A stretch of DNA of 64,000 bases from Toxonevra muliebris (GCA_963691655.1 OY829326.1:143486998-143550997); one strand, 5' to 3'; counted from the first letter of the stretch, positions 23,137 through 36,412 are shown. Notes: a model not told the origin generated them from the sequence alone. Program-made: numbers and translations.

Positions 23137-25385
23137 AACTGTATATTTTAACGTAAACAAATTTTTAAATGATTCTTGAAATAAATAATATGTGCCAGCT
23201 TTTCCGACAGTGAACAGTTTAGTGCTAGTGGTCAGCTTTTTATTTGGGAAATCTATTATTTATATTTTTCTGTATATGTGTGCAAATACATAGGTAGCAA
23301 AAATTTCTGATTTTTATTTATATTTTATATTTTAAAAAACCTTCGGTCTTCGGCTTCGGCCGAAGGTTAGATGAATGGCCAAAGTTCGGCTTCGGCTTCT
23401 GCTACGGCCAAAAAATCACCTTCGGTCGGACACTAGTCTGCAGGCACTCACAGTAGAAGTGGAACTTTGTTGTTTATTCAAAAATTATTAGAAAACATTT
23501 ATAACACATTCTGTTGAAGTGTTTGTGGTCACATGAGATAAAACCGCTAGAAGTCGACTCTCTGCTGGATTATATGTAGTCGATCCTCAAATGACCTCGT
23601 TCGCTAAACACTATCAACAGCTCTAAACACTATCAAATTCTGTACAATTTTCCCAAAAAGCTCGATTTTTGATGTTTAAAAATTCCCAAAATATAACTAC
23701 TATTTTAATTAGCAAACAAAAAATATCTCTCCACGCAAAAAAAAATTGTTTCATCTGATCGCTCTTGAAATTTACAACTAATTTAACAAGAGCAGTACGA
23801 TATGCTAAAAGGTCATACTACCTAATGTCTAAAGCTAAACTAAAGGAATCTGAAATGAAATAATTGGATCGTAGTGTTACCCACCAAAAGACGGACTGGC
23901 CTGCTATAGAGTTAATATGTTCCCTACATTTATGGGCACATCTAATATACACACTTACTTGAATATCCAAATCTTTAAATCATCTAAATTCAATCGTTAT
24001 GAGGGAGAAAAAAAATAATCATTCATGATACTCATGAATACGTAAATAGTTTCAACAAAACTGTCACCATAAATCAATCAATTGCCCATAGTTTTGTTTG
24101 TATTTCTTTTCTTTAAAGTATAATAAAGCACAAAAACATAAGTGGGATATAAATACTTGAGAATATCTTTATGTGTAAACTTCTTCGTAAGTTAAAAAAA
24201 TTCTTATGTGTATAGTTCTACAATGTATAAGTAACTTGGTAATAAATAATAAACTGAAAGCTAAACAAAACCTACACATGGATATGTTGAGTGCTGTTGA
24301 AAGAGATTATTGAAAGGTGGTACAAATTCAAAAAGGAAATAACTTCGCACATACGCACACACACATACACATTTAATATATAAATACTAAAACTCAACAT
24401 ATAGATAACTTTACATAGAATGTAGCAAGCAGCAAAAGATGAAAAATACTATAAAGTGTTGGCATATATTCGTATTAGTGTCACCGGAAAGGAAGGAGAG
24501 AATGACATTTGAATTTCCGGAAAAATATATTTATATCATGTAAAAAAGTAGGTAAATATTTCATAAATAGTTTTATGGTTGAAAATTATATTGATTTTGA
24601 TTACAAATTTACGGTTATGGTTCAGTTTATTTTTTTGTCAAAATGTATGTTTTTTATATTACACATTTGGAAGGAAAGAATGAGTCGAAAATGGAAAACT
24701 TCTTTTCAAATTAGAGAAAAACTTGGTTTGGAAAAGTACTCAGAGTCATTCATCTAAATTTTAATGTAAAACATGCAATATTAAAACACCTTATTACAGT
24801 AATTGCGAGAGATTTCTAGCTCACAGTTGTCAACCAAAATTATAGAATTAAATCCTTATATCGACTTGACCCCAGAGGAATTTGGTTTATGTGCGGTCAG
24901 CCCATGTAGTTGGAATACAAGTGAGGGTCATAGCTACTCGTTATCGCTTCTTGATAACACTAGTCAAAACAAATTTGCGTTGGGTAGCTTAAACATAATC
25001 TTTATATATATAATCGTAGAGTTTTGTGTGTATGGCATCGTGTAACTTCTGAACAACTGAACCGATTGAAATCATATTTCCAGAATATATTTTCTTAGGC
25101 GGGAGAATGAATCATAGCTATTCATAATGGCTTTTATAAAAGTGGGCGTGGCACCTCCCATACAATCCTAATAGTTTTTTGAGTATATCTCAAGAACCAT
25201 TTACAGCACAGTACAGAAATTTGACACAATAACGAGAATTGACAATGCCATGCTATAACAAAAATTTAGGTGGGATTGACAAAGGGGGTGTGGCACCTTC
25301 CATATAACCAGAATTTCCATTATGAGTCACTTGTGGTACGGTACTAAAATTTAGATTCTTTCAGTTTGTTGAATTAGTGGGACCA
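23137..25385. other. Intergenic; CTTCGG-rich patch and other debris
   Basis: A G/C-rich block at 23338-23440 is built of CTTCGG/CCGAAG repeats in both orientations, ending ACCTTCGGTCGGACACTAG. It looks like the subterminal part of an unidentified element. Around 25137-25310, GTGGGCGTGGCACCTCCCAT and GGGGGTGTGGCACCTTCCAT are two partial copies of a motif, with a related form at 63891. No gene is supported. Confidence 0.45.
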
Positions 25386-25389
25386 TGCT

Positions 25390-26040
25390 CCTTTTTTATT
25401 TTCTACTACTATTCTACTATTAATTCTGCTACTATTTATACCACTATTTTCTATTAATTTTAGCCTTCTTTTTTTCTACAATTTTTTCTTATTTTCTACT
25501 ACTTTTTCAACCAATATTTTCTACTACTATTTTACTACTTTTTGTTACTACTTTTTTAATACATTTTTTCTACAATTTTTTTTATTTTGTACCGCTACTT
25601 TCTAATTTTTCTAGTACTATTTTCTATTAGTTTTAGCCTTCTTTATTTCTCCTACTTTTTCAACCAATGTTTTCTACTACTATTTTACTACTTTTTTCTA
25701 CTACTTTTTAAATACATTTTTTCTAGAATTTTTTTTCATTTTGTACCACTACTTTCTACTATTTTTTTACTACTATTTTTACTACTTTTTTACCATTTTT
25801 TCTACTACTATTTGTTATTATTATTTCTACCACTCTTTCTACTTAATTATTACTATTTTGTACTACAACGTTTAACTATTTTTCTACTACTTTTTTTCCT
25901 ACTTTTTTATTACTTTTTTACAACAATTTTTAATATTATTTTCTATTCTTTTCTCTACTATCTTTTCTACTACTATTTTCTTCAACTTTTTTACTGCTAT
26001 TTTCTGCTACTTTTTCAATTCTTTTTTCTGCTATTATTTC
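25390..26040 (+). repeat. T-rich low-complexity tandem array (CTACTATTTT type)
   Basis: Long run of degenerate units such as TTTTTCTACTACTATTTTAC with almost no G on the plus strand. The open frame across it (25587-26111), rich in Phe, Leu and Tyr, is a by-product of the repeat. Confidence 0.85.
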
Positions 26041-27121
26041 TAGCTATGTCAAAATCCGATAGGTGGCACTCTAACAACTTCTATAATAAATTCTATTTTT
26101 ATAATAATTAGCAAATGGGTCCATATTTTTATATAGTTTTTGGAATTAAATATAATTTCTAGAACGGTCTTTGATATTCTTCTGCAAATTAAATACTTTT
26201 AAAAATCGCAATTTTGATGTCTCATTTTTTAACCAAGAATTTTTACCAAATGCAATGTACGTCCTTTAAGTTTGAATTGTCATTACCAATGTTCAATTTT
26301 AAGCACTAAGAAACTTCATTCTTCTTCATTGAAATAAACTTCAATTTTCCCGCTTCTTCGTCAACGTCTGACGGGTCAGGTAGTTTCTATATAATTTTAG
26401 AGTACTGATCTTAAAATAATTAAAATATGTTATAAGAGCTTTTATATACTTGATACCTTCACATTTCAATACCTAAAAAATACTCACAAAGTAGGCAAAG
26501 TTATTTTTGAGAGAGCATAAAAAGAATGCTCACTGAAATTGTCAATTTAAACTAGTGGTACTCTAGAAGTAAAGTTGTAACGGATGTACTTATACCGAAA
26601 CCGAAAGAAAATTATAAAAATATCTTTTTCTGAAAGCAGAACCGAAAACGAATAATTTTAATATGCATGAAAATAATGCAGTGTAACATTCATTTGAAGG
26701 TCATTTGGAGGTGAAGAATTCTAATTTAATATAAACTACTAAACTAACGTAGTAAAATCCTTTTGAAAGGTGAATGATCCTAGTCTCATTGAGTATTTCT
26801 CATTTCATTCTTCAGGATAATTGTAGCTAAGGCATAGCTAAATAACTTTTATCAAGAAATCAATGTAAAAAAAAAAAAAAATAAAAAAATAAGTTTAAGT
26901 TATCTTATTAAAGATAATGTCCAATGAAATTATATTTTCACTACTTTTTCGCAAGCTCTTGCCAATAACATGTGAATAATGAATTTTGACCGCGAAGCTG
27001 TCAATGTTTATCTACACATTGTTCTAGATCTTTTCAATTATGGTTTTAAATGGTAATTTAGAAAGTTACCACCACCATGGAAAATATTTGTAGAGAACTC
27101 ATTTCATACATGTGTGATATG
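26041..27121. other. Intergenic, no recognised feature
   Basis: AT-rich, with a poly-A run near 26867-26890. No coding or repeat signal. Confidence 0.4.
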
Positions 27122-27515
27122 TAGGGTAGCCAGATTTTTTAACCTCGAAATCAGTACATTAGACTTTGGAAAGCAGTGAAAATCAGTACAGTTTTTATGC
27201 TTTTATTACCTAGTATTTTCAATGTAATATAGTGTTATAATTAAATTCAATTTATAACCAATTCCTTTCACCCATTTGTGAACAATCAGAAAAAGAAATA
27301 AACAGGGTGAGACTGTCTGCAAAAACGATTTCAAGACCATTAAAGTTAAGCACAAAAATTCTTAAGATATTAATTTGAAAAAATCGTTACAAGAATCAGT
27401 ACAAAATATAAAAATTAGTACATTTTCATACTGATTTCGAGATTTAAAAAAATCAGTATTTAAAAAAAAAAATCAGACCATGTACTGATCAAATCAGTAC
27501 GTCTAGTTACTCTAG
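27122..27515. mobile_element. MITE with TAGGGTAGCCAGA termini, copy 1
   Basis: The left end is TAGGGTAGCCAGATTTTTTA, with a degenerate inverse at the right (GTCTAGTTACTCTA). ATCAGTACA/TGTACTGAT motifs repeat in both orientations at both ends. A second copy in the same orientation lies at 48358-48930, with shared blocks such as ATTCTTAAGATATTAATTTG. Confidence 0.75.
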
Positions 27516-27614
27516 TAATATGACAGAGGATGGAAATACCTCTGTAATTAGAGAAATGTAAATGTTAAAAATCATTCTCTAGCATAACTCTCTAAGTATT
27601 ATATATACTGGGTC

Positions 27615-28160
27615 TTCTTTTTGGAAAGCTTGGTAACGGTATTTGGCCTTGTTTTTATATACTTCATTTTTAGTATGATTTTTTAGCTGCTTTTGCATGT
27701 TTTAGTCTGAGTTTATGTCTGGATTATGTTCAGAGTTTTGGTATAATTTTTGCCTAAATTTAGTTTTCATTTAAGTTGAATTTTTAGATTGTGTTTTGAT
27801 CTTATTCTATTTCTCAATTTCGGTATGATTTTCGGTTTAAGTTTTTGACCGAATTTTGGTCTGGTTTTTTGGCTGTTTTTGCTCCGACTTGAATCCCGTT
27901 TCGATTCGAATTTGGTGAAGGTGTTAGCCTGATTTTCGGTTTAAATTGAGCCCAATTTTTTTTTCGAACTTCTGTCTTGTTTTCGTCTAGCTTTGGTGAA
28001 GGTTGGGTCTGAATTATAGTCTGATTTTTGGTCCGACTTTTGGTCTGAATTTAATTTAAAATTTGCTCTGAGGTTGGCCTGATGGTTAGTTTGATTTTTG
28101 GTTTGAGTTATGGTCTAAATTATGATCAGAACTTTGAACTGGTTTCTGGTCTAGATTCGC
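27615..28160 (+). repeat. Degenerate tandem repeat, unit like TTTTTGGTCTGA
   Basis: Imperfect reiteration of about 11-15-base units (TTTTGGTCTG, ATTTTCGGTTTAA, TTTTTGGTCCGA and similar) over roughly 550 bases. Strong strand asymmetry (T and G rich) and no open frame. Confidence 0.65.
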
Positions 28161-29511
28161 CACTGCCGGCACTGCGTTGGAATATTATATCCCGTCAGAA
28201 TTTCTAAAGAGCACAGGAACTGGTGGCAATAAATTAGGAATTTCCAAAGAACATTTACCATTAAAATTGCGGTAAGAAGGAATCACGCAGGCCTCGTTGC
28301 GGTGACTACGAATATCGAGAAGCTTCAGTTGAGTTCGTCCCCACAAATGTAAATTAAACTCCATTTTGGGTCGAATCTACCAGAGCCAGAACTTCAGAAC
28401 TTGACCTTAATTTGTGGTTTTGTAACTGAAAATTAAAAATCCCCTACCTCCTTGCATATTAAAATCTATTTACAAACGAGCTATAGAGTTAATCTCATCT
28501 GCATGATGAACTTGCTACAAACTTATGTAATATAAATATATTACGGGTTAGCCATTGTTCTCGCCTATGATTGATTTACTACTAGCTTTATATGACGTCT
28601 TTTTCTATGTATGTATGCGCTAGTGGGTTTAGAGATTTTCGAAAAGGGGATTTTAATCTTTTCGTCTCTTTAAAATGTATGAGATATTTATCGTTAAGAA
28701 GGATTTTTATTTTTAACCTTACCCCCTCTGTGGATTCTCTAGTACTTGTATATAACTTCCAACATCACTAATGAACATAACAAACACCCGTAGATTGACA
28801 TTTATAGCTTTCGTTTGGCATGAACTAGGTACATAAGGAAGTAAGTAAATATGTATAAACAACCTGGATTCTCATATATGTGCATAAATATGTATCTAGT
28901 TAATTTATGCCCGTAGTCAGAAAGCAACAAAATATTGAATCGGAAGAAAATAAATGAAGAAAAAAATAGAAAACTGTCAATTCATGAAAAGTCAAAATGA
29001 AAACAGGTTGTCCGTGGTATATTGAATTGATTTTTTGACCTTTTTCCTTAAATTTTTCTTTTATTAAATTTACTCTGATGATTTTGCAACTATCATAAAT
29101 GTTTCCTAGCAAATACTTAAATAGGATCAGAAAAGCTAAAGGTATATAAATAATATTTTTAGCATTTTTATTGTTCTTGGCAGTTTTTTTTCGCATTTTC
29201 TGACTGAAAATTGTGTTAAATTTAGTTTAACACTTTGATTGAGTGTTGAATAACTCAATGATGAAATTAAGTTAAAGAAATAAAGTATTCGATGTGATAT
29301 TAAATGGTGTGGATTTGGAGAGCTAACAGGTGTGGAATTTCCCATTCGGGTACATATGTAGGTCTAGTGGTACTCTATATATTTATCGTTAAAACTTTTT
29401 TCCAATAGATTGATCAGATACTGGCATGAAACTAGTAATGCATTTTTCAAGACGTTTGTGCTTTATGTACTTACACTTCGGATTCGGAAAAACTTCAGTA
29501 CATAAGTAATA
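28161..29511. other. Intergenic, no recognised feature
   Basis: The sequence starts with ATTCGCCACTGCCGGCACTG, possibly a transposon end. No coding region is supported. Frames at 28900-29345 on the minus strand have no signature. Confidence 0.4.
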
Positions 29512-30800
29512 TACAGGGTGACAATCGTAAAGTGACGCACACATTTCAGCAGTTATTTTCAAAAGGACGTACTTCCAGTAAGTACAATTAAGTGTTAACA
29601 TTGCGGAATATATAAGCATTCATTTGAACCCCACCTCATTCAATATAACCTCCTTTAGCCTGCACACATGCCTTCAATCGATCCGGAAATCGTAGGACTG
29701 TTCGCCGCAGGACTTCCTGATCAATTTCAGTCCAGGCTTTCTCTAATGAATTTGTCAGCGACTCCAGACTGTGGTGTTGAGATGCACAAGCCTTACTCTC
29801 TAAAATACTCCAAATAGAGTAATCCATTGGATTCAAGTCTGGGGAGTATGGTGGCCATTCTTGAGATGTTATGAATCCAGAAAAATTGTCTTTTATCCAT
29901 GTTTGCGTTAATTTTGCCATGTGGAAAGGTGCAGAATCTTGCTGGAAAGTCCAGTTTTTATTCAAATGTATCTTGGGCCCAGGGAAGAACATGTTCATTT
30001 AAAATGCTCCGATAAACAACCTGGTCAATTTTAACACCTTCTTCAACGAATATTAGAGGGGTTCTGGCATTAGCGGAAACTCCAGCCCATACCATAACGG
30101 AAGCTGGCTTTTGAACTCGGCCAACAGTCCTATTTTGTTGCGATGATGATGTTAGCCACATTCGGTCATTTTGCGCATTGAAATGTTGTTCAACCGTGAA
30201 AATTTTTTCATCTGTAAACAAGATATTTTCAACATTTTTTAACACGGAGGAGCGTAGCAACGCCTTGCATCTTTGCAGTCGCCAAACCTTTCTTTTTGTG
30301 TCAGATCTTGAGCTTTTCGGAGCTTGTACGGCTTAAGATTAAGCTTTGATTTTGCAATGATTCGCACTGTTTCACGGTTTACTCCCACTTCCTTAGCGAT
30401 TTTTCTCATTGAGCGCCTTGGATTTCGCTTGATTCGTTTACGAATTTTTTCTGTTAAACCATTAGTGGCAACTGTTGAAAATTTTCCCCGGTCTCTATCT
30501 CCAAAACCCCCAGTTTCATTATATCGAATAATAGCTCGGTCTACCGTACGACTTGACAAATTTAAAGCCTTTGCAATTTGACGGCTACTATAATTTGCCA
30601 AATGAAATTTCATAATTTCACGACGAATATTTTCCTTGTCCATTTTTATGGAAATTTCAAAATGTAATAACAAAAATTCAAATGAAATTAAAAGCAAAGC
30701 CAATGATGAATGAATTTGCTTTTTAAATTAAAGTAACGGTAAATGGCAAAGCTTGCTGCAGAGTATTAAACTTGCGTCACTTTACAATTGTCACCCTGTA
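29512..30800 (-). mobile_element. maT-type (DD37D) mariner-like element, copy B
   Basis: The body is 29514-30798 with TA duplications. The TIRs are CAGGGTGACAATCGTAAAGT on the left and the inverse of CAGGGTGACAATTGTAAAGT on the right. It is inverted relative to copy A at 13511-14799. Confidence 0.9.
29636..30643 (-). pseudogene. maT-like transposase with two frameshifts (copy B)
   Basis: The ATG at 30643 starts MDKENIRREIMKFHLANYSS. The frame runs through both helix-turn-helix motifs, then shifts near 30290 (net loss of one base versus copy A). It resumes with LFTDEKIF through VLPWAQDTFE and shifts again near 29968 (two bases missing versus copy A). It finishes NWTFQQDSAPFH to CVQAKGGYIE. 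The three positions that are stops in copy A are sense here. The length is 1008 bases against 1011 in copy A, matching the two deletions. The DD37D triad residues are all present. Confidence 0.9.
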
Positions 30801-31823
30801 TATTTATTCCCATGCTTTCACAACGTAACTGGAACCGGAAACTGTCGGGTTACCAGCTTCGTTCAATTTATTTTTAGCTTAAGACTATAGAGCAATCTTT
30901 TCAAAGTGAAATGTAATTTTTAAAGAATAGTTCATTCAGATTTCGCTTTAAAATAAATTGAAATAGATATGAAAACGAGACGTAGTTTTAACAGAGAGAT
31001 CACCTAGAAGGAAGTGTATCTCTTACCTGTGTTTCTTAGTTTTTGACCACTCTATTTTGTTGCGAAAGTAACAACTTTGCGATCACATGATTACATAATA
31101 TTTTTGGTAAAAAAAAAAGTATGAATGTATGGTAATGGTATTCACAAAATCAACATATGCTTCAAAATCTTATATAGTAATTTAACAAGCCCACAAATTT
31201 TGATTGTCATCTGCATATACTCATATGTGTACTTGTATCTAAATACATACATATGTGTACTATACATCTATAAGTATATAAGTACACACATACATAAATC
31301 AGAAAATGTCATCACACAATAACATGCAAATGTCAAAATAGTAATACATCTACAGATTTATATTCTTGGTAGACCCGTATGTGCTCATTAGAGTGGTCCT
31401 TAATTTTAAAGTTAGGAATATTTTTCCATACGTCCACTAATTTTGTTCCTTTATGTTAATAATGTAAGCAGTAAAAGTTTCAGACAAAAATATTTATATT
31501 TAAATGTGCCGGCTTCAAAAAATGTGATATGTATGTAAGTAATTGTTTACAGCAAGTGACCGTTTTTTTTAACAATTATGGATATGAAGAAGATAATGTT
31601 TTTCGATCGTTTTCTGGGTATTTTTTTAGTACTCACTAACAACCTGCTTTAAATAAAGAGAATAGAAATGCAGTACGTACGTGGAAGGAAGATATAAGAT
31701 ATTTACATTCAATAATACTGCTGTAGATCTGTTTCCTTTTGTAATTCGGTGGTGTCATTACGTTCGACATTTTGATTTAAAAATAAGAAAAACAACTTTA
31801 AAAAACACATTCAATGCCTTTGA
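30801..31823. other. Intergenic, no recognised feature
   Basis: Contains an imperfect palindrome of ATACATATGTGTAC-type repeats at about 31205-31290. No gene is supported. Confidence 0.4.
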
Positions 31824-32735
31824 CCGATTACTAGTGATGTGTAAATTTATTTCTCTAATCGAAATCCATTTGTAGTCGACTTTCGCAAAAAAATTCCATT
31901 TCTTATAATGGATTTTAAATTAAAGCTCAAGCCAAGCTCGACTGAAAGTCAACTTTTACTTTTATTAAAAACCAACTAAATTTAGTTTTTCATATTTAAT
32001 TTAATTTTTTTTACAAATTTTTCCAGCTGGTGGTTTTGTAGTACAAGCATGTGAAGCTTTTAAAATAATAGTACTGTCATCTATTAGCATCAAACTGGTC
32101 TGAAAAATATTTTTAGTTGTTGTTGGTATCATCTATTCAAAATAGCTCAGCTCTGTATAAAAATTGAAAAAAAAACAAAAAAAAAGCAAATTTCCCGATT
32201 TCCAGGTATCTAATTCATTTTGAATTGGCAATTTTAGGCTACTACGCTAGGTGGTAATGCTATAATACTGTTAGCCTCAATTTTTTTATTCTGATTTCTC
32301 GTAGTCTAACGCTAATTTAATATTTTTGAATAAATTCTGACTCACTTCGTTAAATTTGACTGAAATAAACCGTTACAAAAATATTAGTTTTGCCCCTTTA
32401 TTTAGCCAAAAATAACCTAACAAAAAATTTACCGTACAAAATCATATTTTTTGACTTTATTCAAAATGAACCAGCTTACGATAGCTTACAGCTTGATCCA
32501 AAATATTTTATTTTTTTTTTGTACGGGACTGATGGCTTCCTAACATATGTAATTCATAACAAAGTTTTTCATCTTCTTTTAATTCCTTTTCTTTTATTCC
32601 ATGTAAACCAATATTGAGAAGAGTCGATTAATCGACTTTAATGGATTTCAGTCGTAGATTAATCGGCTTTTAAATTATGATCTGTTCAGAAGTTCAAAAT
32701 CATTTTCTTCCCAATTGCACATCGCTACCGATTAG
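31824..32735. mobile_element. hAT MITE of the TAGGGATGTGCAA family, copy 1
   Basis: The body is 31832-32727. The left end is TAGTGATGTGTAAATTT and the inverse of the right end is TAGCGATGTGCAATTGGGAA. Near-perfect 8-bp duplications flank it: CCGATTAC (31824-31831) and CCGATTAG (32728-32735). GTCGATTAATCGAC palindromes occur inside. Related to the element at 35209-36412. No transposase. Confidence 0.8.
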
Positions 32736-33214
32736 GCACCACGCGGAAGCTACAATGGCATGGTAATTCAAATATTTAGCATTTGAAGCACCACATATCT
32801 CATTTTTAGCGTAATATCAACGTTCCTACACTATTTGCTACTACTATTATGTCGGCACAACAGTTCACGGAGGAATGGAAGGGAGTTACAGTTTTATACC
32901 GAATCTGAACGGCGAAGTGAAAAGCTTAAACATAGGCAATTTTTACTCTTGAAGGTTTGCCATTCCCAGCCAAAAGTACGTGCCGTGTAGATAAATTTAT
33001 ATTTTCGATTTTTGAGCGTGCCGTGATTTCTAGTCTATTTAGGTCTTAAACAAGATGTGATAATATTCAATTTTCAACTTTGATAATACGAGAGTTTTTT
33101 TCAGATATAAACTTTGAGTCCAAGGAGGTACGTTTAAATTTAAATATTTTTGCCTTAAACTTTCACAGTTTACATTTTTGACATAAAGGAACAAAATTAG
33201 GGGGCGTAGAGTAA
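32736..33214. other. Intergenic, no recognised feature
   Basis: No supported coding frame or repeat. Confidence 0.35.
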
Positions 33215-33462
33215 AAACGAAGAGTTCACTAGGTCCATTTTATTAATTTCTGAGATGAATTTACTTTATGCAGTGCGAAGTACTCTACGAGCACTAGCAA
33301 AACTTTTAACGTTAACAGATTGATAAACACATAAGTATACGTTTTAACTAGATTATCAAAAATCGAGGTTATCGTGTCATTTTAATTATAGAAGCTAATT
33401 AATACGGATCCAACTAAAAAAATTATTTTGGACTTAGTGATTTCTGCTTGAACGACGACGAT
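33215..33462. mobile_element. MITE with CGTCGTCGTTC termini, copy 2
   Basis: Inverted relative to the copy at 21556-21808. The right end is GGACTTAGTGATTTCTGCTT followed by GAACGACGACG. The left end (AACGAAGAGTTCACTAGGTCC) is eroded. It shares TAGAAGCTAATTAATACGGA with copy 1. Confidence 0.65.
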
Positions 33463-33546
33463 ATAAAAAATATTTCCCATGTGCCCAAGAATCACTCTAG
33501 TGCTCATATGTTTCACATGTACATACATCTATTTCAATAATTATGT

Positions 33547-34102
33547 ATGTACATTAGTGGCGGATGTACAAGGGGAGTTTCGGGAACCAAGGGAGCTTTC
33601 GGGTTCAGGCCAATCGTACTTCGATGGTATTGAAAAAATATATCCTATTTCGATTAAAGATGAAATTGATTTGAACTTCCCTACACAATAAACTTACAGA
33701 AATGTTGCAAACATTAAAATTTTTATCGCCTGAGAATTAATTTCTGGTTTATTTTGATTATCTTATCAGTGAAAATTTTTACAAATCCTGACAATCTGGC
33801 GACCCTATTTGCAATATTGGTTCTCAAATTCGAAAACACATAATTTAAACTTTGAAAGCAGACGTTGAATTACAAAAACCGTCACAAATTTCGACAATGA
33901 AGCAGAAAAATATGAAAATTTAAAATTTTGTATGCTGGATTTTGAGTAGGAGCTATAAAACCTGATGGTTAATATAAAGGTTGAGACTTTTAATGATTTA
34001 TTACAGCACTTAATTATATCCAAAATTGTTAAACATTTAAAAAATAATATTAATTCAAAATCCCTCCATGGCAAAATTCAAGATCCGCCACTGATTGTAC
34101 AT
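33547..34102. mobile_element. hAT-like MITE with AGTGGCGGAT termini
   Basis: The left end is TAGTGGCGGATGTACAAGG near 33555. The right end is AAGATCCGCCACTGA to 34094. Likely 8-bp duplications are ATGTACAT (33547-33554) and TTGTACAT (34095-34102), one mismatch. The interior carries no recognisable gene. Confidence 0.6.
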
Positions 34103-34509
34103 CACCTACAATTCGCAATAAATTTTATATTACTGTCCATCTTTAGATGAAATTTTGTTGTGAAATACTAATAATAATATGTTTGTTTGCTCATTCAAAT
34201 AAATCACTACAATTAGTCAAGCATTTAACAAGTTAGGGATAATAATTAGAAAATCCACATAATACATACGCATAGTTTCATATGAAACGTAAATTAATAA
34301 TGATTTGAAATGAAAATTTTGCTGTTTATATTTATATGCATATTTTGTTTCAAAAACGGAAATGGATTTATCTGATACCAGCTGTAGAAACATTTTATGG
34401 TTTAAATACATTTAGTAGTTGTCAAGAATGTAGAATTACATATTACTTACAGTGGGAATTTTTTCAAAATTTTTAATTATTTTCTTGGTGCTAATCTACT
34501 AATATATAA

Positions 34510-34750
34510 CATTGGATGCAGTCCAACCTTCAATACTGCTAGCAGGAGGGAAGTGCTTGACATTACTCTTGTGACTGAATATTTATCACAATAGTGTTAA
34601 AAACTGGAGGGTTCTCAAAGAAAATTATTTTTCCGATCATCAGTACATTGAGTTTTATCTGGATATAGGGAAACCAGATAGCACTCCATTTAGTAATAGA
34701 AAGAGGACTAACTGGGATAATGAATGCGCATGTCCCTCTAGTAATTTGGT
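34510..34750 (+). pseudogene. Non-LTR retrotransposon endonuclease fragment
   Basis: Plus-strand translation with one or two breaks gives CSPTFNTASRREVLDITLVT, then VKNWRVLKENYFSDHQYIEF and PFSNRKRTNWDN. This is the C-terminal part of the APE-type endonuclease domain, including the conserved SDH motif, as in R1/LOA/Jockey-type LINEs. The surrounding sequence has no RT domain in register, so it is an isolated relic. Confidence 0.65.
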
Positions 34751-35208
34751 ATAGGCAAAGAAGAGAGATGAGAAATGCTCAGCCTATAGGTACAAAAACA
34801 AATGCGCACCAAGTGCATAAGTCGTGGGCACCTCTGATCTAAAGCATTCATCGCCGATTCTTTTAAGACAGCTCGCTTTCTGGCAGCTGGCTGATTTTAT
34901 GGGAGATTATTTACTGGTGGCGTCTCCTCTTGAAAATTTCAGAAATAGAGCGTAGGGAGCATGGAAAGTCACGCTCATAGGCTTTCATAACTTAATTTTT
35001 GTAAATTGACCAAAATCATTAACGGCATCGTATTCAACAGGTTTTAAACTATAAAATTATGCTATGAAAAAATGCATTTATCAAGCCCCTACATAAAAAT
35101 CCCTCCTTAAATACTTAAGCCTGAACGGAAGCGTGATGTATGCAGCGGAATTAAAAAATGCAGCAGAGCAAACTCCGAAGCGCGTAAAAGAAAAATGTAG
35201 CATAATGT
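34751..35208. other. Intergenic, no recognised feature
   Basis: GTGGGCACCTCTG at about 34827-34839 and TCAGAGGTGCGCA near 37081 look like related transposon ends, but neither has a clear partner. No gene. Confidence 0.3.
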
Positions 35209-36412
35209 AGTAGGGATGTGCAACTGGAAAGAAAAATGGATTTTCGACTTTTAAATTGATCAGAAATTCAAAGTCGATTAATCGATTTTTTAAGTTCATG
35301 AAAATCGATTAAACGACTTTTTTCGAAAATGAAATAAGAGAATTTTGATATGATTTATTTATGTATGTGTATTTATTTACAATATATGAGCCGTTGCGTG
35401 CAAGTCAAATTCAGATTTTTAGAAACACATTGGTTTTGTAGAAGTGCTGTTCAAAATAGGGTTCATGTAAAATTTATTTTCCAGATTTATAGGCAGCTTT
35501 ATAGAACACATGTTCAACCTATTGTTTTTATTCAATGGAATATAAAATAAATAATTTAAAGTAAATGGTTTGCTTCAAATGGCATACAGTTTATATGACC
35601 TTAGTGCAACCAGCCAATCCCTTTTCTCCCCCACCCCTTCCATTGTTCCGTTCACCGTCTTTTTACTTATAACAGCGGTATTATTTGACATTTACATATT
35701 ATTCGTGTTCTTATGTGAATTTTGTGCGAGTGAATGGGATAGCCCATGACAGAAACATTTAGAGGTAGATGCATTTTTTCAAACAGTACCCCTTTGGAGT
35801 TTTTGACAAGTAAGAGGAACATTTTCAGTTGCATTTTTTAAAATGGGTACAAAAAAGAGAGTTAATTGTGGATTACTAATACTATTTTTATTATTAAGTA
35901 CTAAATTATAAATTTTATTTACAATAAAAAATATAAATAATGTTATATAATTTGTTTTCTTTATTAGCAAATACTTTGAACATGTTAAGAGTTCATAAAT
36001 AATATAAAAACAGAAACTAATTCTCACTATGTATGTATATGCAATACTATGCAAATTATTTTCCTATAAATTCTCACTTAAAAATTTAACTATGAAAATA
36101 CAACGCTGTTGTAAAAAGAAGAATAGTATCAAAACCAATGATTTCCCAAAAGTCAAAGTTCCTCTTACTTGTAAAAATGCCTGTGGATGTGTGAAGTATA
36201 ATAATACACAGTAGGCTAAAGAGGGAGACTATTTTAAAATAAAATATCAAAAATTACTAGTACATAATGCATGTACTACAAATCCACATAAAATTTAAAA
36301 TCAATATGAGAACTGAATTGGAAGTTTTAAAAAAATTTTACACTAAAAGTCGATCAAAAAAGTTGAAATTTTGTGCTAAAAGTCGATCAAAAATCGATTT
36401 GCACATCCCTAT
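35209..36412. mobile_element. hAT MITE of the TAGGGATGTGCAA family, copy 2
   Basis: The left end is TAGGGATGTGCAACTGG and the right end is the inverse, AAAATCGATTTGCACATCCC then TA. Flanking 8-mers TAATGTAG and TAGTGTAA match at six positions, compatible with an aged duplication. GTCGATTAATCGATTTT motifs are repeated at both ends. Short frames inside have no transposase signature. Confidence 0.7.

Noticed and set aside
25587..26111. 174-codon frame of hydrophobic Phe/Leu/Tyr-rich sequence
   Set aside because: It is a translation of the T-rich CTACTATTTT low-complexity array. The G-free strand simply lacks stop codons in one frame.
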